Of a DNA stretch of 64,000 nucleotides, positions 31,862 to 41,010 are shown piece by piece; positions within the stretch are counted from its first letter, which is position 1, and every line of letters starts with the position of its first letter. Both the position numbers and the translations under genes were made by a program. This stretch comes from Pseudomonas putida. GTDB taxonomy: Bacteria > Pseudomonadota > Gammaproteobacteria > Pseudomonadales > Pseudomonadaceae. The stretch spans positions 47,915 to 111,914 of the forward strand of contig NZ_JANHKS010000017.1 in assembly GCF_028682175.1 (NCBI RefSeq). The letters run 5' to 3'. The notes below the pieces were generated by a model. The model saw only the letters and a list, made by a program, of their open reading frames with translations. It was not told the origin of the DNA and ran no database searches.

Positions 31862-34786
31862 TCAGACCAGCCCGCTCAAATCCAGCTTCTCCTGAGGCAC
31901 CGGCATCGAGAAGTAGTACCCCTGCGCCTGGCCTGCGCCCATTTCACGCAGCAGTTGCAAAGTGTCGGCATCTTCCACGCCCTCTGCCACCACTGTCAGG
32001 CCCAGGGATTCGGCCATGCGCACGATGGCGCGGACGATGGCACGGCTGCGTGAGCTGGTGGTCAGTTCCAGGGTGAAGGACTTGTCGATCTTCAAGCCGC
32101 TGAAACGGTACTGGTGCACGTAGCTCAGCGACGAGAACCCAGCGCCGAAGTCATCGAGCACCACCGACACGCCATTGGTGGCCAGGCGTTCCATGGTCTG
32201 GCGTGCCAGTTCAGGCTCGGCCACCAGTGCGCCTTCTGTCAGCTCCAGGCAGATTCGCGATGGCGCCACGCCGTGCTGGCTGAGCAGCCCGAGCACCTCA
32301 TTGGCGAATTCTGGGCGGCTGATGCTGTAGCTGGAACAGTTCACATGCACCGTCGGCCAGTGCGCGTGCTCGGGCTGGGCGAGCAAGGCCACCACCTGCT
32401 GGAGCATGTAGAAATCCAGCCGGCCAATCAGGCGCAGGCCCTCCAGCGCGGGGAGGAACTGACCCGGTGCGATCACCCGGCCATCGGCCTGGCGCCAGCG
32501 AATCAGCGCCTCCAGCGCCAGGATCTGGCCGCTCTCCACGTCTATGATCGGCTGGAAATACGGCAGCAGCTCATCGGTACGTTTGAGCGCGTTGCGCAGC
32601 GCCGTCTCCTGCTCCATCTGGTCGGAAACCTCGCGGCGCACCTCCTGGTTGAACACCGCGTAACTGTCGCGCCCGGCATTCTTGACCCGGTACATCGCGG
32701 TGTCGGCATCGCGCAACAGGTCAGCCGGTTCGCTGTGGAATTGCAGGTCAGCCGCCACGACACCGATGCTGCACGAAGAAAACACCGCATGCCCGTCGAT
32801 GTAGAACGGCACGTCAAAGGCCAGCAGGATGCGCTCGGCGATGGCAATGGCGACGTCCGGCGGCGCAGGATAAGCCAGCACCGCAAACTCGTCCCCGCCC
32901 AGGCGCGCCAGCAGGTCGCAATCGCGCATGCAACTGCGCAGACGGTCGGCCGCCTGGATCAACAGCTGATCGCCCGAATGGTGCCCCAGGCTGTCGTTGA
33001 CCATCTTGAAGCGGTCCAGATCGATGAACATCACCGCCAGCTCCTGGCCGTGATCGCAGAATTCGCCCCAGGCACCGTGCAGGCTCTGTTGCAGATGGCT
33101 GCGGTTAGGCAGGCCGGTGAGCGAGTCGTGGGCGTTTTCATGCTGCAACTTGGCGTTGGCGTAATCCAGCTCGCGGGTGCGGTCCTGCACCCGGGCTTCC
33201 AGTCGCAGATTGGCGGTCTGAATGGCTTCGGCCGCGCTGCGGCGGGACAGTGCGGTGTCGATATGCCGGGAAACGAAGGTCAACAGGTCCTGATCGCGCA
33301 GCGAATAGCTGACATGTGGCGAGTAACTCTGCACCGCCAGCACGCCGCGCACGACGTCGCCGTCGAACAACGGAATTCCCAGCCAGGAACAGGACCGGTT
33401 GATTTCATTCTGGATGGTGATTTCACCGGTGGTCTCCAGCCGCCGCGCCTCGGCGCTGTCGATCAGGCAGGGCCGGCGTTGACGAATCACGTATTCGGTA
33501 AAGCCCCGCTCGCCCCGCCGCGGGTCAGGCCGGCGCACCAGACGCTCGTCCACGTAATAGGGGAAGGTCACCTCCCCTGTGTCATCGTCGAACAGGGCGA
33601 TGTAGAAGTTCAGCGCGAACAGCAACTCGCCGACAATGCCGTGCAGGCGTTCGAACAGGTCGGCCATGTCCCCCGGCTGGCTGGACAGCTCGGTGATCTG
33701 GAACAGCGCGCTCTGCAGATGCTCGGCCCGTTCGCGGTCGGCCACTTCGCTACGCAGTGCGTCGTTGAGCCGGGACAGCTCCAGCGTGCGACGGACCACG
33801 GTTTCTTCAAGGTGCACCCGGTGCAGGATACGGTCCAGCGCCATGGCCACGTGACGGGCCACCACCAGGAACAGTTCCTGATCTTCGACGCTGTACACCC
33901 TAGACAGGTCGTAGACCTGCATCGCCAGCATGCCGAACACATCATCGGATGCGTTCTTGAGCGGCGCCCCCATCCAGAATTCCGGACGGTGCCCCACGCA
34001 ATGGAAGCGCTCCTGAGCCTGGGCGCGCTCGATGTCCGCGGCGTTGACGAACAGCGGCTGCTCGGTGGTCAGCACGTAGCCGGTCATGGACAGGCGTTCG
34101 GGATCGAGAAACTCCTGAGTTTCGGCCTCCAGAGCGTCCACGTCAGTAATGTCGATGTAATAGGGGTAGGTTATCTTGCCGCTGTGGCTCTCGTAGAGCG
34201 CCAGGTAGAAGTTTTCCGCGTCGATCAGCGTCGACAACTGCTCATGCACGCCCTGCAGGAACGCCGATCGATCCCGCGTCGAGCTGGCCAAATAGGTGAT
34301 TTCATACAGCACCCGCTGGGTCGCCTGGGCCCGGGCCAGTGCGTCGGCCTGCAAACGCAACCCCAGTTTGCTCGCCAGCGCATGCAGGAACGGATTGCCC
34401 GATTCGCGCTCCGGCGTCAGCAACCATCCCAGCGCAGATTCACCCTGCCCTGTCGCCCAGCGCTGCAAGCCGTGGTCGCGACAAAAGGCATCGAAGCCTT
34501 CACGGGGGATGAGCCTGGGCCATTCGGTGGTCTGTGCCCCCTGGGCCAGCAAATGCATGTGCTGGTTGGCGCGATAGGCCGCCCAGCTGAGGTCGGGAGC
34601 GGCCTCCTGCGCGGCACGCAGCAACGCGTCGAGCGGCTGCTCGTCACTCAGCGAGACAAGACGTTGGGCCCCATCGCCAGGCTGTTGCGCCACCTGTTCA
34701 TTGGAGGATGGCGAGCGCTGCGGCGGGTTCGATACATGAAAATTCACAGGCGCTCCATTGCCAGCGTGGGACTGGTCTATCTTCAT
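31862..34786 (-). CDS. GAF-GAF-GGDEF-EAL cyclic-di-GMP protein
   Basis: The protein has 974 residues and no membrane segment. The order is: disordered N-terminus and helical region (1-160), GAF domain 1 (about 165-325), GAF domain 2 (about 360-515), GGDEF (about 570-725) and EAL (about 735-970). The two GAF domains are clearly related (SGKITYPYYID and TGEVTFPYYVDE). The cyclase motif is intact (LARLGGDEFAVLAY), with an RxxD inhibitory site (RDCD) five residues before it. The phosphodiesterase has ALEALIRWR, the DDFGAGFSSL loop and KIDKSF. Either activity is possible, switched by GAF ligands. The start has a weak ribosome site. Confidence 0.92.
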   Translation of the reverse strand: MKIDQSHAGNGAPVNFHVSNPPQRSPSSNEQVAQQPGDGAQRLVSLSDEQPLDALLRAAQEAAPDLSWAAYRANQHMHLLAQGAQTTEWPRLIPREGFDAFCRDHGLQRWATGQGESALGWLLTPERESGNPFLHALASKLGLRLQADALARAQATQRVLYEITYLASSTRDRSAFLQGVHEQLSTLIDAENFYLALYESHSGKITYPYYIDITDVDALEAETQEFLDPERLSMTGYVLTTEQPLFVNAADIERAQAQERFHCVGHRPEFWMGAPLKNASDDVFGMLAMQVYDLSRVYSVEDQELFLVVARHVAMALDRILHRVHLEETVVRRTLELSRLNDALRSEVADRERAEHLQSALFQITELSSQPGDMADLFERLHGIVGELLFALNFYIALFDDDTGEVTFPYYVDERLVRRPDPRRGERGFTEYVIRQRRPCLIDSAEARRLETTGEITIQNEINRSCSWLGIPLFDGDVVRGVLAVQSYSPHVSYSLRDQDLLTFVSRHIDTALSRRSAAEAIQTANLRLEARVQDRTRELDYANAKLQHENAHDSLTGLPNRSHLQQSLHGAWGEFCDHGQELAVMFIDLDRFKMVNDSLGHHSGDQLLIQAADRLRSCMRDCDLLARLGGDEFAVLAYPAPPDVAIAIAERILLAFDVPFYIDGHAVFSSCSIGVVAADLQFHSEPADLLRDADTAMYRVKNAGRDSYAVFNQEVRREVSDQMEQETALRNALKRTDELLPYFQPIIDVESGQILALEALIRWRQADGRVIAPGQFLPALEGLRLIGRLDFYMLQQVVALLAQPEHAHWPTVHVNCSSYSISRPEFANEVLGLLSQHGVAPSRICLELTEGALVAEPELARQTMERLATNGVSVVLDDFGAGFSSLSYVHQYRFSGLKIDKSFTLELTTSSRSRAIVRAIVRMAESLGLTVVAEGVEDADTLQLLREMGAGQAQGYYFSMPVPQEKLDLSGLV

Positions 34787-35044
34787 GGGGTCTGACAGAG
34801 GGATGCAAGCGCCATATCGGTAATTGCTGCCTGTAAACGACGAAAAATCCGCATTTCACGACATTTCATGGAATGCCCTACTTCGTTATCGGCAGACGAC
34901 CACTGAAATGAAAGAATTTTCACGCACGCTTGTCAGCTGAACTGCCACTTGCGACCCCTGTCCCTTGTTGACCTGTTTACGCACCGCGCCTCTGTGCGGA
35001 TGCGGATATCCGAAGCCCTTTTGCCCAACTGGAGATGATCGAAC

Positions 35045-36109
35045 ATGATCAAGACTTACAGCTATGCCGCGCAAAAACCCACCGACCGCCTGGCGCCTTT
35101 CCAGATCGAACGTCGTGACCCGGGCGCCGACGACGTGCAGATCGACATTCTGTTCTGCGGCGTCTGCCACTCGGACCTGCACACCGCCCGCAACGAGTGG
35201 AACAACACGCTGTACCCGTCGGTACCAGGGCATGAAATCGTCGGCAAGGTCACGGCCGTCGGCGCCAACGTGAAGAACTTCAAGGTCGGCGATCTGGCGG
35301 GCGTCGGCTGCATGGTCGACAGTTGCCAGCACTGCGCGTCCTGCGCCGAAGGCGATGAGCAGTATTGCGAGAGCGGCTTTACCGGCACCTACAACGGGCC
35401 AGTGTTCGGTGGCGAGAACACCTTCGGTGGCTATTCGGACAAGATCGTGGTCAAGGAAAAGTTCGTCCTGAAGATTTCCCACAGCGACAACCTGGCCGCC
35501 GTCGCTCCGCTGCTGTGCGCCGGCATCACCACCTACTCGCCCCTGCACCACTGGAAGGTCGGCCCCGGCAAGAAGGTCGGTGTCGTGGGACTCGGCGGGC
35601 TGGGGCACATGGCGGTGAAGATCGCCCACGCCATGGGCGCCCACGTGGTGCTGTTCACCACCTCGCCCAACAAGCGTGAGGACGGCTTGCGCCTGGGCGC
35701 CGATGAAGTGGTGGTGTCCAAGGATCCGCAGGAGATGGCGACCCAGACCAACAAGCTGGATTTCATCCTCAACACCGTGGCCGCCCCCCATGACCTGGAT
35801 GCGTTCCTGAACCTGCTCAAGCGCGACGGCACCATGACCCTGGTCGGCGCGCCGGACCATCCGCACCCGTCGCCCTCGGTGTTCAACCTGATCTTCAAGC
35901 GCCGCAGCCTGGCCGGATCCTTGATCGGCGGCGTGAAAGAGACCCAGGAGATGCTGGATTTCTGTGCCAAGCACGGGATTGTGTCGGACATCGAAATGAT
36001 CCACATGAAAGACATCAACGAAGCCTACGAGCGCATGGTCAAGGGCGATGTGAAGTACCGCTTCGTGATCGACATGGCGACCCTCAAGGAAGAAGCGTCG
36101 GCCGCCTGA
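35045..36109 (+). CDS. Zinc-dependent NAD(P)H alcohol dehydrogenase (CAD/YahK type)
   Basis: The 354-residue medium-chain dehydrogenase has the catalytic zinc ligands in FCGVCHSDLHTAR and PGHEIVG, the structural zinc Cys set in CQHCASCAEGDEQYC, and the Rossmann motif VGVVGLGGLGHMAVKIAHAM. It reduces aldehydes or oxidises alcohols in the cytoplasm. GGAG precedes the ATG at 35045. A single gene flanked by gaps, it sits upstream of an aldehyde oxidoreductase operon, so both may deal with aromatic or aliphatic aldehydes. Confidence 0.92.
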   Translation: MIKTYSYAAQKPTDRLAPFQIERRDPGADDVQIDILFCGVCHSDLHTARNEWNNTLYPSVPGHEIVGKVTAVGANVKNFKVGDLAGVGCMVDSCQHCASCAEGDEQYCESGFTGTYNGPVFGGENTFGGYSDKIVVKEKFVLKISHSDNLAAVAPLLCAGITTYSPLHHWKVGPGKKVGVVGLGGLGHMAVKIAHAMGAHVVLFTTSPNKREDGLRLGADEVVVSKDPQEMATQTNKLDFILNTVAAPHDLDAFLNLLKRDGTMTLVGAPDHPHPSPSVFNLIFKRRSLAGSLIGGVKETQEMLDFCAKHGIVSDIEMIHMKDINEAYERMVKGDVKYRFVIDMATLKEEASAA

Positions 36110-36127
36110 CGCAGAAACTTCATCCGG

Positions 36128-36199
36128 CCCGTAGCAGCACGGCTTGCCGGCGGGGACGTCCTCAAGATCGCTCCCGCCGGCGAGCCGTGCTGCTACGGG
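36128..36199. repeat. REP palindrome pair
   Basis: CCCGTAGCAGCACGGCTTGC and its inverted copy GAGCCGTGCTGCTACGGG surround about 30 bases. It follows the alcohol dehydrogenase stop. The rest of the gap up to 36482 shows no gene; it should contain the paoA promoter, which was not identified. Confidence 0.82.
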
Positions 36200-36482
36200 T
36201 CGTGTTCGCACGATAACTGGTCGGAACTTTCCCGCAACCATCCCCGCCCACACGGGTCACAACCTTTACCCCTGCGCTCATGCCTCCCACTCCAAGACGC
36301 CATTCACAGGCGCGCCGTGGATTAGAGAAAAACGCTCATGAGTACATGCAGATATTCGAATCAATGCGCAGGCCAATGATTGTTTATCGTTGATCGCTTC
36401 ACGCAACCCCTGCCGTAGACGCCTGCCCACTCGCCCACCGTCGGGTGCCAGGTTTGACTCCATGCTGACGAGGAACCTGTCC

Positions 36483-37145
36483 ATGACCGATCAGCCTGAA
36501 ACGAACCCGAACGAATCCGACCTCAAGCCGTTCACCGCGCCTTCGCGGCGCAACTTCCTGAAATCCATCGGCGTGACCAGCCTGGCCGCTGCCACGGCAC
36601 CGATCTGGACCCAGGCGCTGGAAGCCCAGGCAGCCGTGTCGGACGATACGGACCCGCCCGCTGCTGACGAGCGGCGCATGACGCTCAAGGTCAATGGCCA
36701 GACCCACGCCCTCAACCTGCCCGCCAATGCCGCCCTCCTCGATGTGCTGCGCGACCGCCTGCACCTCACCGGCACCAAGAAAGGTTGCGACCACGGGCAA
36801 TGCGGCGCCTGCACCGTGCACGTCAACGGCACGGCGATCAACTCGTGCCTGTCGCTCGCGGCGATGCACGAAGGCGACGAAATCACCACCATCGAAGGCC
36901 TGGCCAACGACGGCAAGCTGCACCCGGTGCAGGAAGCCTTCTGGGAACACGACGCCTACCAGTGCGGCTACTGCACCAGCGGCCAGATCATGAGCGCCGT
37001 CGCCATGCTGCAAGACCCGCACATCGGCAAGGATGACCACAGCGTGCGCGAAGCCATGAGCGGCAACATCTGCCGCTGTGGCGCCTACAAGAACATCCTG
37101 GCGGCGATACAGAGCGCGCGGATCAAGTTGCAGGAGGTGAGCTGA
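36483..37145 (+). CDS. paoA: Aldehyde oxidoreductase [2Fe-2S] subunit, Tat-exported
   Basis: The 220-residue protein from the ATG at 36483 (GAGGAA upstream) starts with a twin-arginine signal (SRRNFLKS then a hydrophobic stretch ending before AVSDD). It continues with a plant-type ferredoxin domain ([20 protein letters not shown]) and a second [2Fe-2S] domain ([11 protein letters not shown] and [10 protein letters not shown]). It is the small electron-transfer subunit of a molybdenum hydroxylase like E. coli PaoABC (YagTSR), which oxidises aromatic aldehydes in the periplasm. It overlaps paoB by one base (TGATG). Confidence 0.92.
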   Translation: MTDQPETNPNESDLKPFTAPSRRNFLKSIGVTSLAAATAPIWTQALEAQAAVSDDTDPPAADERRMTLKVNGQTHALNLPANAALLDVLRDRLHLTGTKKGCDHGQCGACTVHVNGTAINSCLSLAAMHEGDEITTIEGLANDGKLHPVQEAFWEHDAYQCGYCTSGQIMSAVAMLQDPHIGKDDHSVREAMSGNICRCGAYKNILAAIQSARIKLQEVS

Positions 37146-38128
37146 TGAGAGCCCTTGATTATGTCCGTGCAAGCAGCGTCGAGCAGGCGGTTGCCAGCCA
37201 TTCGAAGAGCCCGTCAGCGTTTTTCCTTGCAGGCGGCACCACCCTGCTGGACCTGGTCAAGCTTGACGTGATGCCCGCCGACCAGGTGATCGACGTCAAT
37301 CATCTGTCCCTCAAGCAGATCGAAGTGCAGAAAGACGGCAGCGTGCGAGTTGGCGCGCTGGTGACCAACACCGCCCTCGCCCAGCACGACTACATCGTCG
37401 AGCATTACCCGGTGCTGTCCCAGGCGTTGCTGTCCGGGGCCACTACCCAGTTGCGCAACAAGGCCACCACCGGCGGCAACGTGATGCAGCGGGTGCGTTG
37501 CAACTATTTCCGTGACGGCCATTCGGCCTGCAACAAGCGTGAGCCCGGCTCCGGTTGCGCCGCCATCGACGGCCATAACCGCAGCGTGCATGCAGTGCTG
37601 GGTACCAGCGAACAGTGCATCGCCACCCACCCCTCGGACATGTGCGTGGCCATGGCGGCAATTGGCGCGAAGGTTCAGGTGCAGGGTGCGAAAGGCTCGC
37701 GCAGCATCGACTTTCTCGACTTCCACCTGCTGCCCGGGACCACGCCGTGGAAAGAACACGCCCTGCTCGATGACGAGCTGATCACCCACATCGTTCTGGA
37801 CGCGCCGCTGGCGGGCAGCAAATCGGGCTACCTGAAGCTTCGCGATCGCGCCTCGTACCAGTTCGCCCTGGCGTCCAGCGCCGTGATCGTGCAGATGGAC
37901 GGTGACACCGTGCGTGAGGTCCGTATCGCCATGGGCGGCGTGGGCACCAAACCGTGGCGGGCAGTGGAAGCCGAGCGCTCGCTCAAGGGCACAACGCTCA
38001 CACCGCAGAACATCGAAAAGGCCGCGGCGCTTGCGCTGCAAGGTGCCAGACCCTACCGCCACAACGCCTACAAGATTGCCCTGGGGCAACAGGCGATCGT
38101 GCGCAACCTCAGCACCCTGAGCGCCTGA
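37145..38128 (+). CDS. paoB: Aldehyde oxidoreductase FAD subunit
   Basis: The 327-residue protein of the CO dehydrogenase flavoprotein/xanthine dehydrogenase FAD family has the FAD-binding FFLAGGTTLLDLVKLDV and the internal QLRNKATTGGNVMQRVRCNY. The Cys-containing insert (CNYFRDGHSACNKREPGSGC) matches the extra [4Fe-4S] cluster loop of PaoB-type subunits. It passes electrons from the PaoA clusters to an acceptor. It lacks its own signal, so export would be by hitchhiking with PaoA. Confidence 0.9.
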   Translation: MRALDYVRASSVEQAVASHSKSPSAFFLAGGTTLLDLVKLDVMPADQVIDVNHLSLKQIEVQKDGSVRVGALVTNTALAQHDYIVEHYPVLSQALLSGATTQLRNKATTGGNVMQRVRCNYFRDGHSACNKREPGSGCAAIDGHNRSVHAVLGTSEQCIATHPSDMCVAMAAIGAKVQVQGAKGSRSIDFLDFHLLPGTTPWKEHALLDDELITHIVLDAPLAGSKSGYLKLRDRASYQFALASSAVIVQMDGDTVREVRIAMGGVGTKPWRAVEAERSLKGTTLTPQNIEKAAALALQGARPYRHNAYKIALGQQAIVRNLSTLSA

Positions 38129-38142
38129 CAGGAGCATTTCAC

Positions 38143-40374
38143 ATGACTGATCCCATCATAGGTTCGGCGCCGCGCCGCATCGACGGCCGACGCAAGGTCA
38201 CGGGCAGCGCGATGTACGCCTCCGACCATCACCTCAAGAACATGGCCTACGGCTACGGCGTGTTCAGCACCATTGCCAGCGGCAAGATCACCGGCCTTGA
38301 ACTGGACGCCGCGCGTAAATCCCCGGGCGTGCTGGAGGTTTTCCACCACGGCAACTTCCCCGAGCTGTACCACAACTCGGCGTTGCCGATGTCCTTCGCG
38401 CAGATTTTGAAAGCGGCAAAGTCCGATGAAAGCCGCCTGCCGTTCGAAGACGAGACGGTCTACTACGCCGGCCAGTTCGTCGCGCTGGTGGTGGCCGACA
38501 CCTTCGAGCACGCCCGCGCTGCGGCCTACAAGATCAAGGTCAGCTACAGCAAGACCTCAGCCGTGGCCAACCTGGACCAGGGCATGAAAGCCGGCAAGCT
38601 TCAGGACGGCAGCCCCGGCCACACGCGAGGCGATGCAGGCGCAGCGTTCGACAGCGCGGCCCACAGCATCGATGCGACCTACACCACCCCGGTGGAAACC
38701 CACAACCCGATGGAAATGCACGCCACCGTCGCCAGTTGGGAAGACGGCCGGCTGATTGTCTACGAGGCGAGCCAGGGCGTGGTCGCCCACCGCAATTCGC
38801 TGGCGAAGATCTTTGGCCTGGTGCCGGAAAAGGTCGAAGTGCGTGCGCCCTTCATCGGCTCGGGATTCGGCAGCAAGCTGTGGATCTGGCCCCATTCGGT
38901 GGCGGCCTGCGGCGCGGCCAGAGTGCTCCAGCGCCCTGTGCAACTGGTGGTGCCGCGTCCGCAGATGTTCACCACCACAGGGCACCGGCCCGAGACGCAA
39001 CAGCGCCTGCGGCTGGCGACTGACGACAAAGGCAAGCTGGTGTCGGTGCGTCACGAGTCGATCAACACCACCTCCTTCACTGACCCGTACAAGGAAAACT
39101 GCGGCACCTCGACCAAGAGTCTCTACAGTTGCGCCAATGTGCAGGTGACCCACAAGACCATCGAGGTCAATCGCGGCACGCCCACTTCCATGCGCGCACC
39201 GGGCGCGGCACCGGGGCTGTTCGCGCTGGAGTCGGCGATGGATGAGATGGCCGACAAGCTCGGCATGGACCCGCTGGCCTTTCGCAAGCTCAACGTCTCC
39301 GAACGCGACGAAAGCCAGGACCTGCCGTGGTCGAGCAACCATCTGCAGGAATGCATCGACCAGGCCGCCGAACGTTTCGGCTGGAGCAAGCGCGATCCCA
39401 AGCCGGGCTCGATGAAAGACGGCCACGAAATCATTGGCTACGGCATGGCCGCGTGCAACTGGGACGCCTATCGCACTCCCGCCGAGGCCCAGGTTTCATT
39501 GCGCGCCGACGGCACCGCCTACGCCATCTGCGGCGTGCAGGACATCGGCACCGGCACCTACACCATCGTCGCCCAGGTGGTCAGCAGCATTACCGGCATC
39601 CCCTTGGACAAGATCGAAGTCGAACTGGGCAACTCGTCGTTTCCGCCGGCGCCGGTGTCGGGTGGTTCATGGGCAACCGCCAGTGTGTTGCCAGCCATCG
39701 CCGAAGCCACGCGCCAGGCGGTGGAGCAATTGAAAGCCTTTTCCGCCGCACCCAAGGGCGTGTTCGCCGGGACCAAGGTCGATCAGATCAGCTTCGAGCA
39801 AGGCCAGTTGAAGAGCGGCGAGAAATCGTTCGCCATCGCCGACGTGCTCAAGGCGCAGAAACAGTCCAGCGCCTTCGGCGAGGCCAAGACCGGGATGAAC
39901 GACACCAGCAAGCATTCGTTCCGCTCCTTTGGCGTGCACTTCGTCGAGGTACGCTGGGATCCGGGCATCTCCCGGCTGCGGGTTTCGCGGGTGGTCAGCG
40001 CGATCGATGTCGGCAAGGTGATCAACCACAAGACCTCGCTCAACCAGGTCGAGGGGGCGATCGTCATGGGCGTGGGCATGGCGCTGTTCGAAGCCACGGA
40101 CTATGACGAACGCGACGGCATGCCGGTCAACAACAACTACGCCGAATACGTGGTGCCCGTGCATGCGGATCAGCCGGAGATCGATGTGATCCTGCTGGAT
40201 TACCCGGATTACGAACTCAACGAATTCGGCGCCCGGGGCATCGGCGAAATCGGCATCACCGGCCTTGCCGCCGCCGTCGCCAACGCCGTCGCCCACGCCA
40301 CCGGCAAGCGAATCCGTGACCTGCCCATCAGCCTGGACAAATTGATGGAATTGCCGCCGACCATGAGTGCGTGA
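38143..40374 (+). CDS. paoC: Aldehyde oxidoreductase molybdenum subunit
   Basis: The 743-residue protein from the ATG at 38143 (AGGAG 9 bases upstream; the longer frame overlaps paoB without a site) is the molybdopterin-cytosine-dinucleotide catalytic subunit. Family motifs are seen in IGSGFGSKLWIWPHSV, MRAPGAAPGLFALESAMDEM and the C-terminal catalytic Glu in GARGIGEIGITGLAAAVANA. It hydroxylates aldehydes to carboxylic acids. The maturation chaperone PaoD is not encoded next to it, and no molybdenum cofactor gene is in the window. Confidence 0.92.
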   Translation: MTDPIIGSAPRRIDGRRKVTGSAMYASDHHLKNMAYGYGVFSTIASGKITGLELDAARKSPGVLEVFHHGNFPELYHNSALPMSFAQILKAAKSDESRLPFEDETVYYAGQFVALVVADTFEHARAAAYKIKVSYSKTSAVANLDQGMKAGKLQDGSPGHTRGDAGAAFDSAAHSIDATYTTPVETHNPMEMHATVASWEDGRLIVYEASQGVVAHRNSLAKIFGLVPEKVEVRAPFIGSGFGSKLWIWPHSVAACGAARVLQRPVQLVVPRPQMFTTTGHRPETQQRLRLATDDKGKLVSVRHESINTTSFTDPYKENCGTSTKSLYSCANVQVTHKTIEVNRGTPTSMRAPGAAPGLFALESAMDEMADKLGMDPLAFRKLNVSERDESQDLPWSSNHLQECIDQAAERFGWSKRDPKPGSMKDGHEIIGYGMAACNWDAYRTPAEAQVSLRADGTAYAICGVQDIGTGTYTIVAQVVSSITGIPLDKIEVELGNSSFPPAPVSGGSWATASVLPAIAEATRQAVEQLKAFSAAPKGVFAGTKVDQISFEQGQLKSGEKSFAIADVLKAQKQSSAFGEAKTGMNDTSKHSFRSFGVHFVEVRWDPGISRLRVSRVVSAIDVGKVINHKTSLNQVEGAIVMGVGMALFEATDYDERDGMPVNNNYAEYVVPVHADQPEIDVILLDYPDYELNEFGARGIGEIGITGLAAAVANAVAHATGKRIRDLPISLDKLMELPPTMSA

Positions 40375-40379
40375 AACCG

Positions 40380-40611
40380 GTCTTGCCGGCGGGGGCGGCC
40401 GCAGGATCGCCGACGCCGGCAAGCCGTGCTGCTACGGGTGTGGTCACCTCAACCCCGTAGGAGCGCGCTTGCCCGCGACCGCGTCCTCAAGATCGCCGAC
40501 GCCGGCAAGCCGGACGGCTACGGGTTTGTCACCTCAACCCCGTAGGAGTGAGCTTGCTCGCGATGGCGTCCGCAAAATCGCTCCCGCCGGCAAGCCGTGC
40601 TGCTACGGGAC
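40380..40611. repeat. Three consecutive REP pairs
   Basis: Three palindrome pairs of mixed REP type follow paoC: about 40380-40438, 40453-40524 and 40539-40610. The left arms vary (GCTTGCCGGC, GGAGCGCGCTTGCCCGCG, GGAGTGAGCTTGCTCGCGAT), while the right arms are all GCCGGCAAGCCG-type with CTACGGG ends. This shows mixing of half units. Confidence 0.82.
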
Positions 40612-40625
40612 GGTGTACAACCAAA

Positions 40626-40649
40626 GATCTTGATCTTGATCTTGATCTT
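40626..40649. repeat. Tandem hexamer GATCTT x4
   Basis: Four perfect copies of GATCTT lie between the REP cluster and the mosaic repeat. It is a simple-sequence tract that could vary in copy number by slippage, but it lies outside genes. Confidence 0.85.
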
Positions 40650-40650
40650 C

Positions 40651-40997
40651 GTGCGCGATGGCACAGACGCCGCAGAACGCGACGTCAAGGCGCCAGGCCG
40701 AGCGCAGGTGTCGTGGAGGGGGATGAGCGGCAGGGATGCCGCGAAAGCCGTGCGGGCCATGGATGGCCCATCATGGCGTGCCCCCGGAACGGCGCCGGAG
40801 TCGAGGGAAGTCCGAAGGACCCCAGCCTGTCGCAAAGCCCTTTTGGTTACTTTTGGGGCGAATGCCAAAAGTGACCCGCCGTAAGGGCGGAAGGCGCCCT
40901 CAGCACCACCACAAACAACGGATACACACCGGATCCAAACGTCACCCAGCGACGCGGAGCGTCAAGAAACCCGTTACCACGCAGAGCGTGGGAACGA
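40651..40997. repeat. Mosaic intergenic repeats, no gene
   Basis: The stretch at 40651-40704 is a second copy of the sequence at 4330-4380. It is followed by an inverted repeat at 40845-40856/40865-40876 (GGTTACTTTTGG with CCAAAAGTGACC, one mismatch), the hairpin CGCC-gtaag-GGCG (40878-40890 region), GACGCGGAGCGTC (40952-40964) and an imperfect CGTTACCACGC / GCGTGGGAACG palindrome (40973-40997). ORFs crossing this stretch have no family likeness or ribosome sites. Confidence 0.7.
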
Positions 40998-41010
40998 TCA
41001 TCACCAGCAA

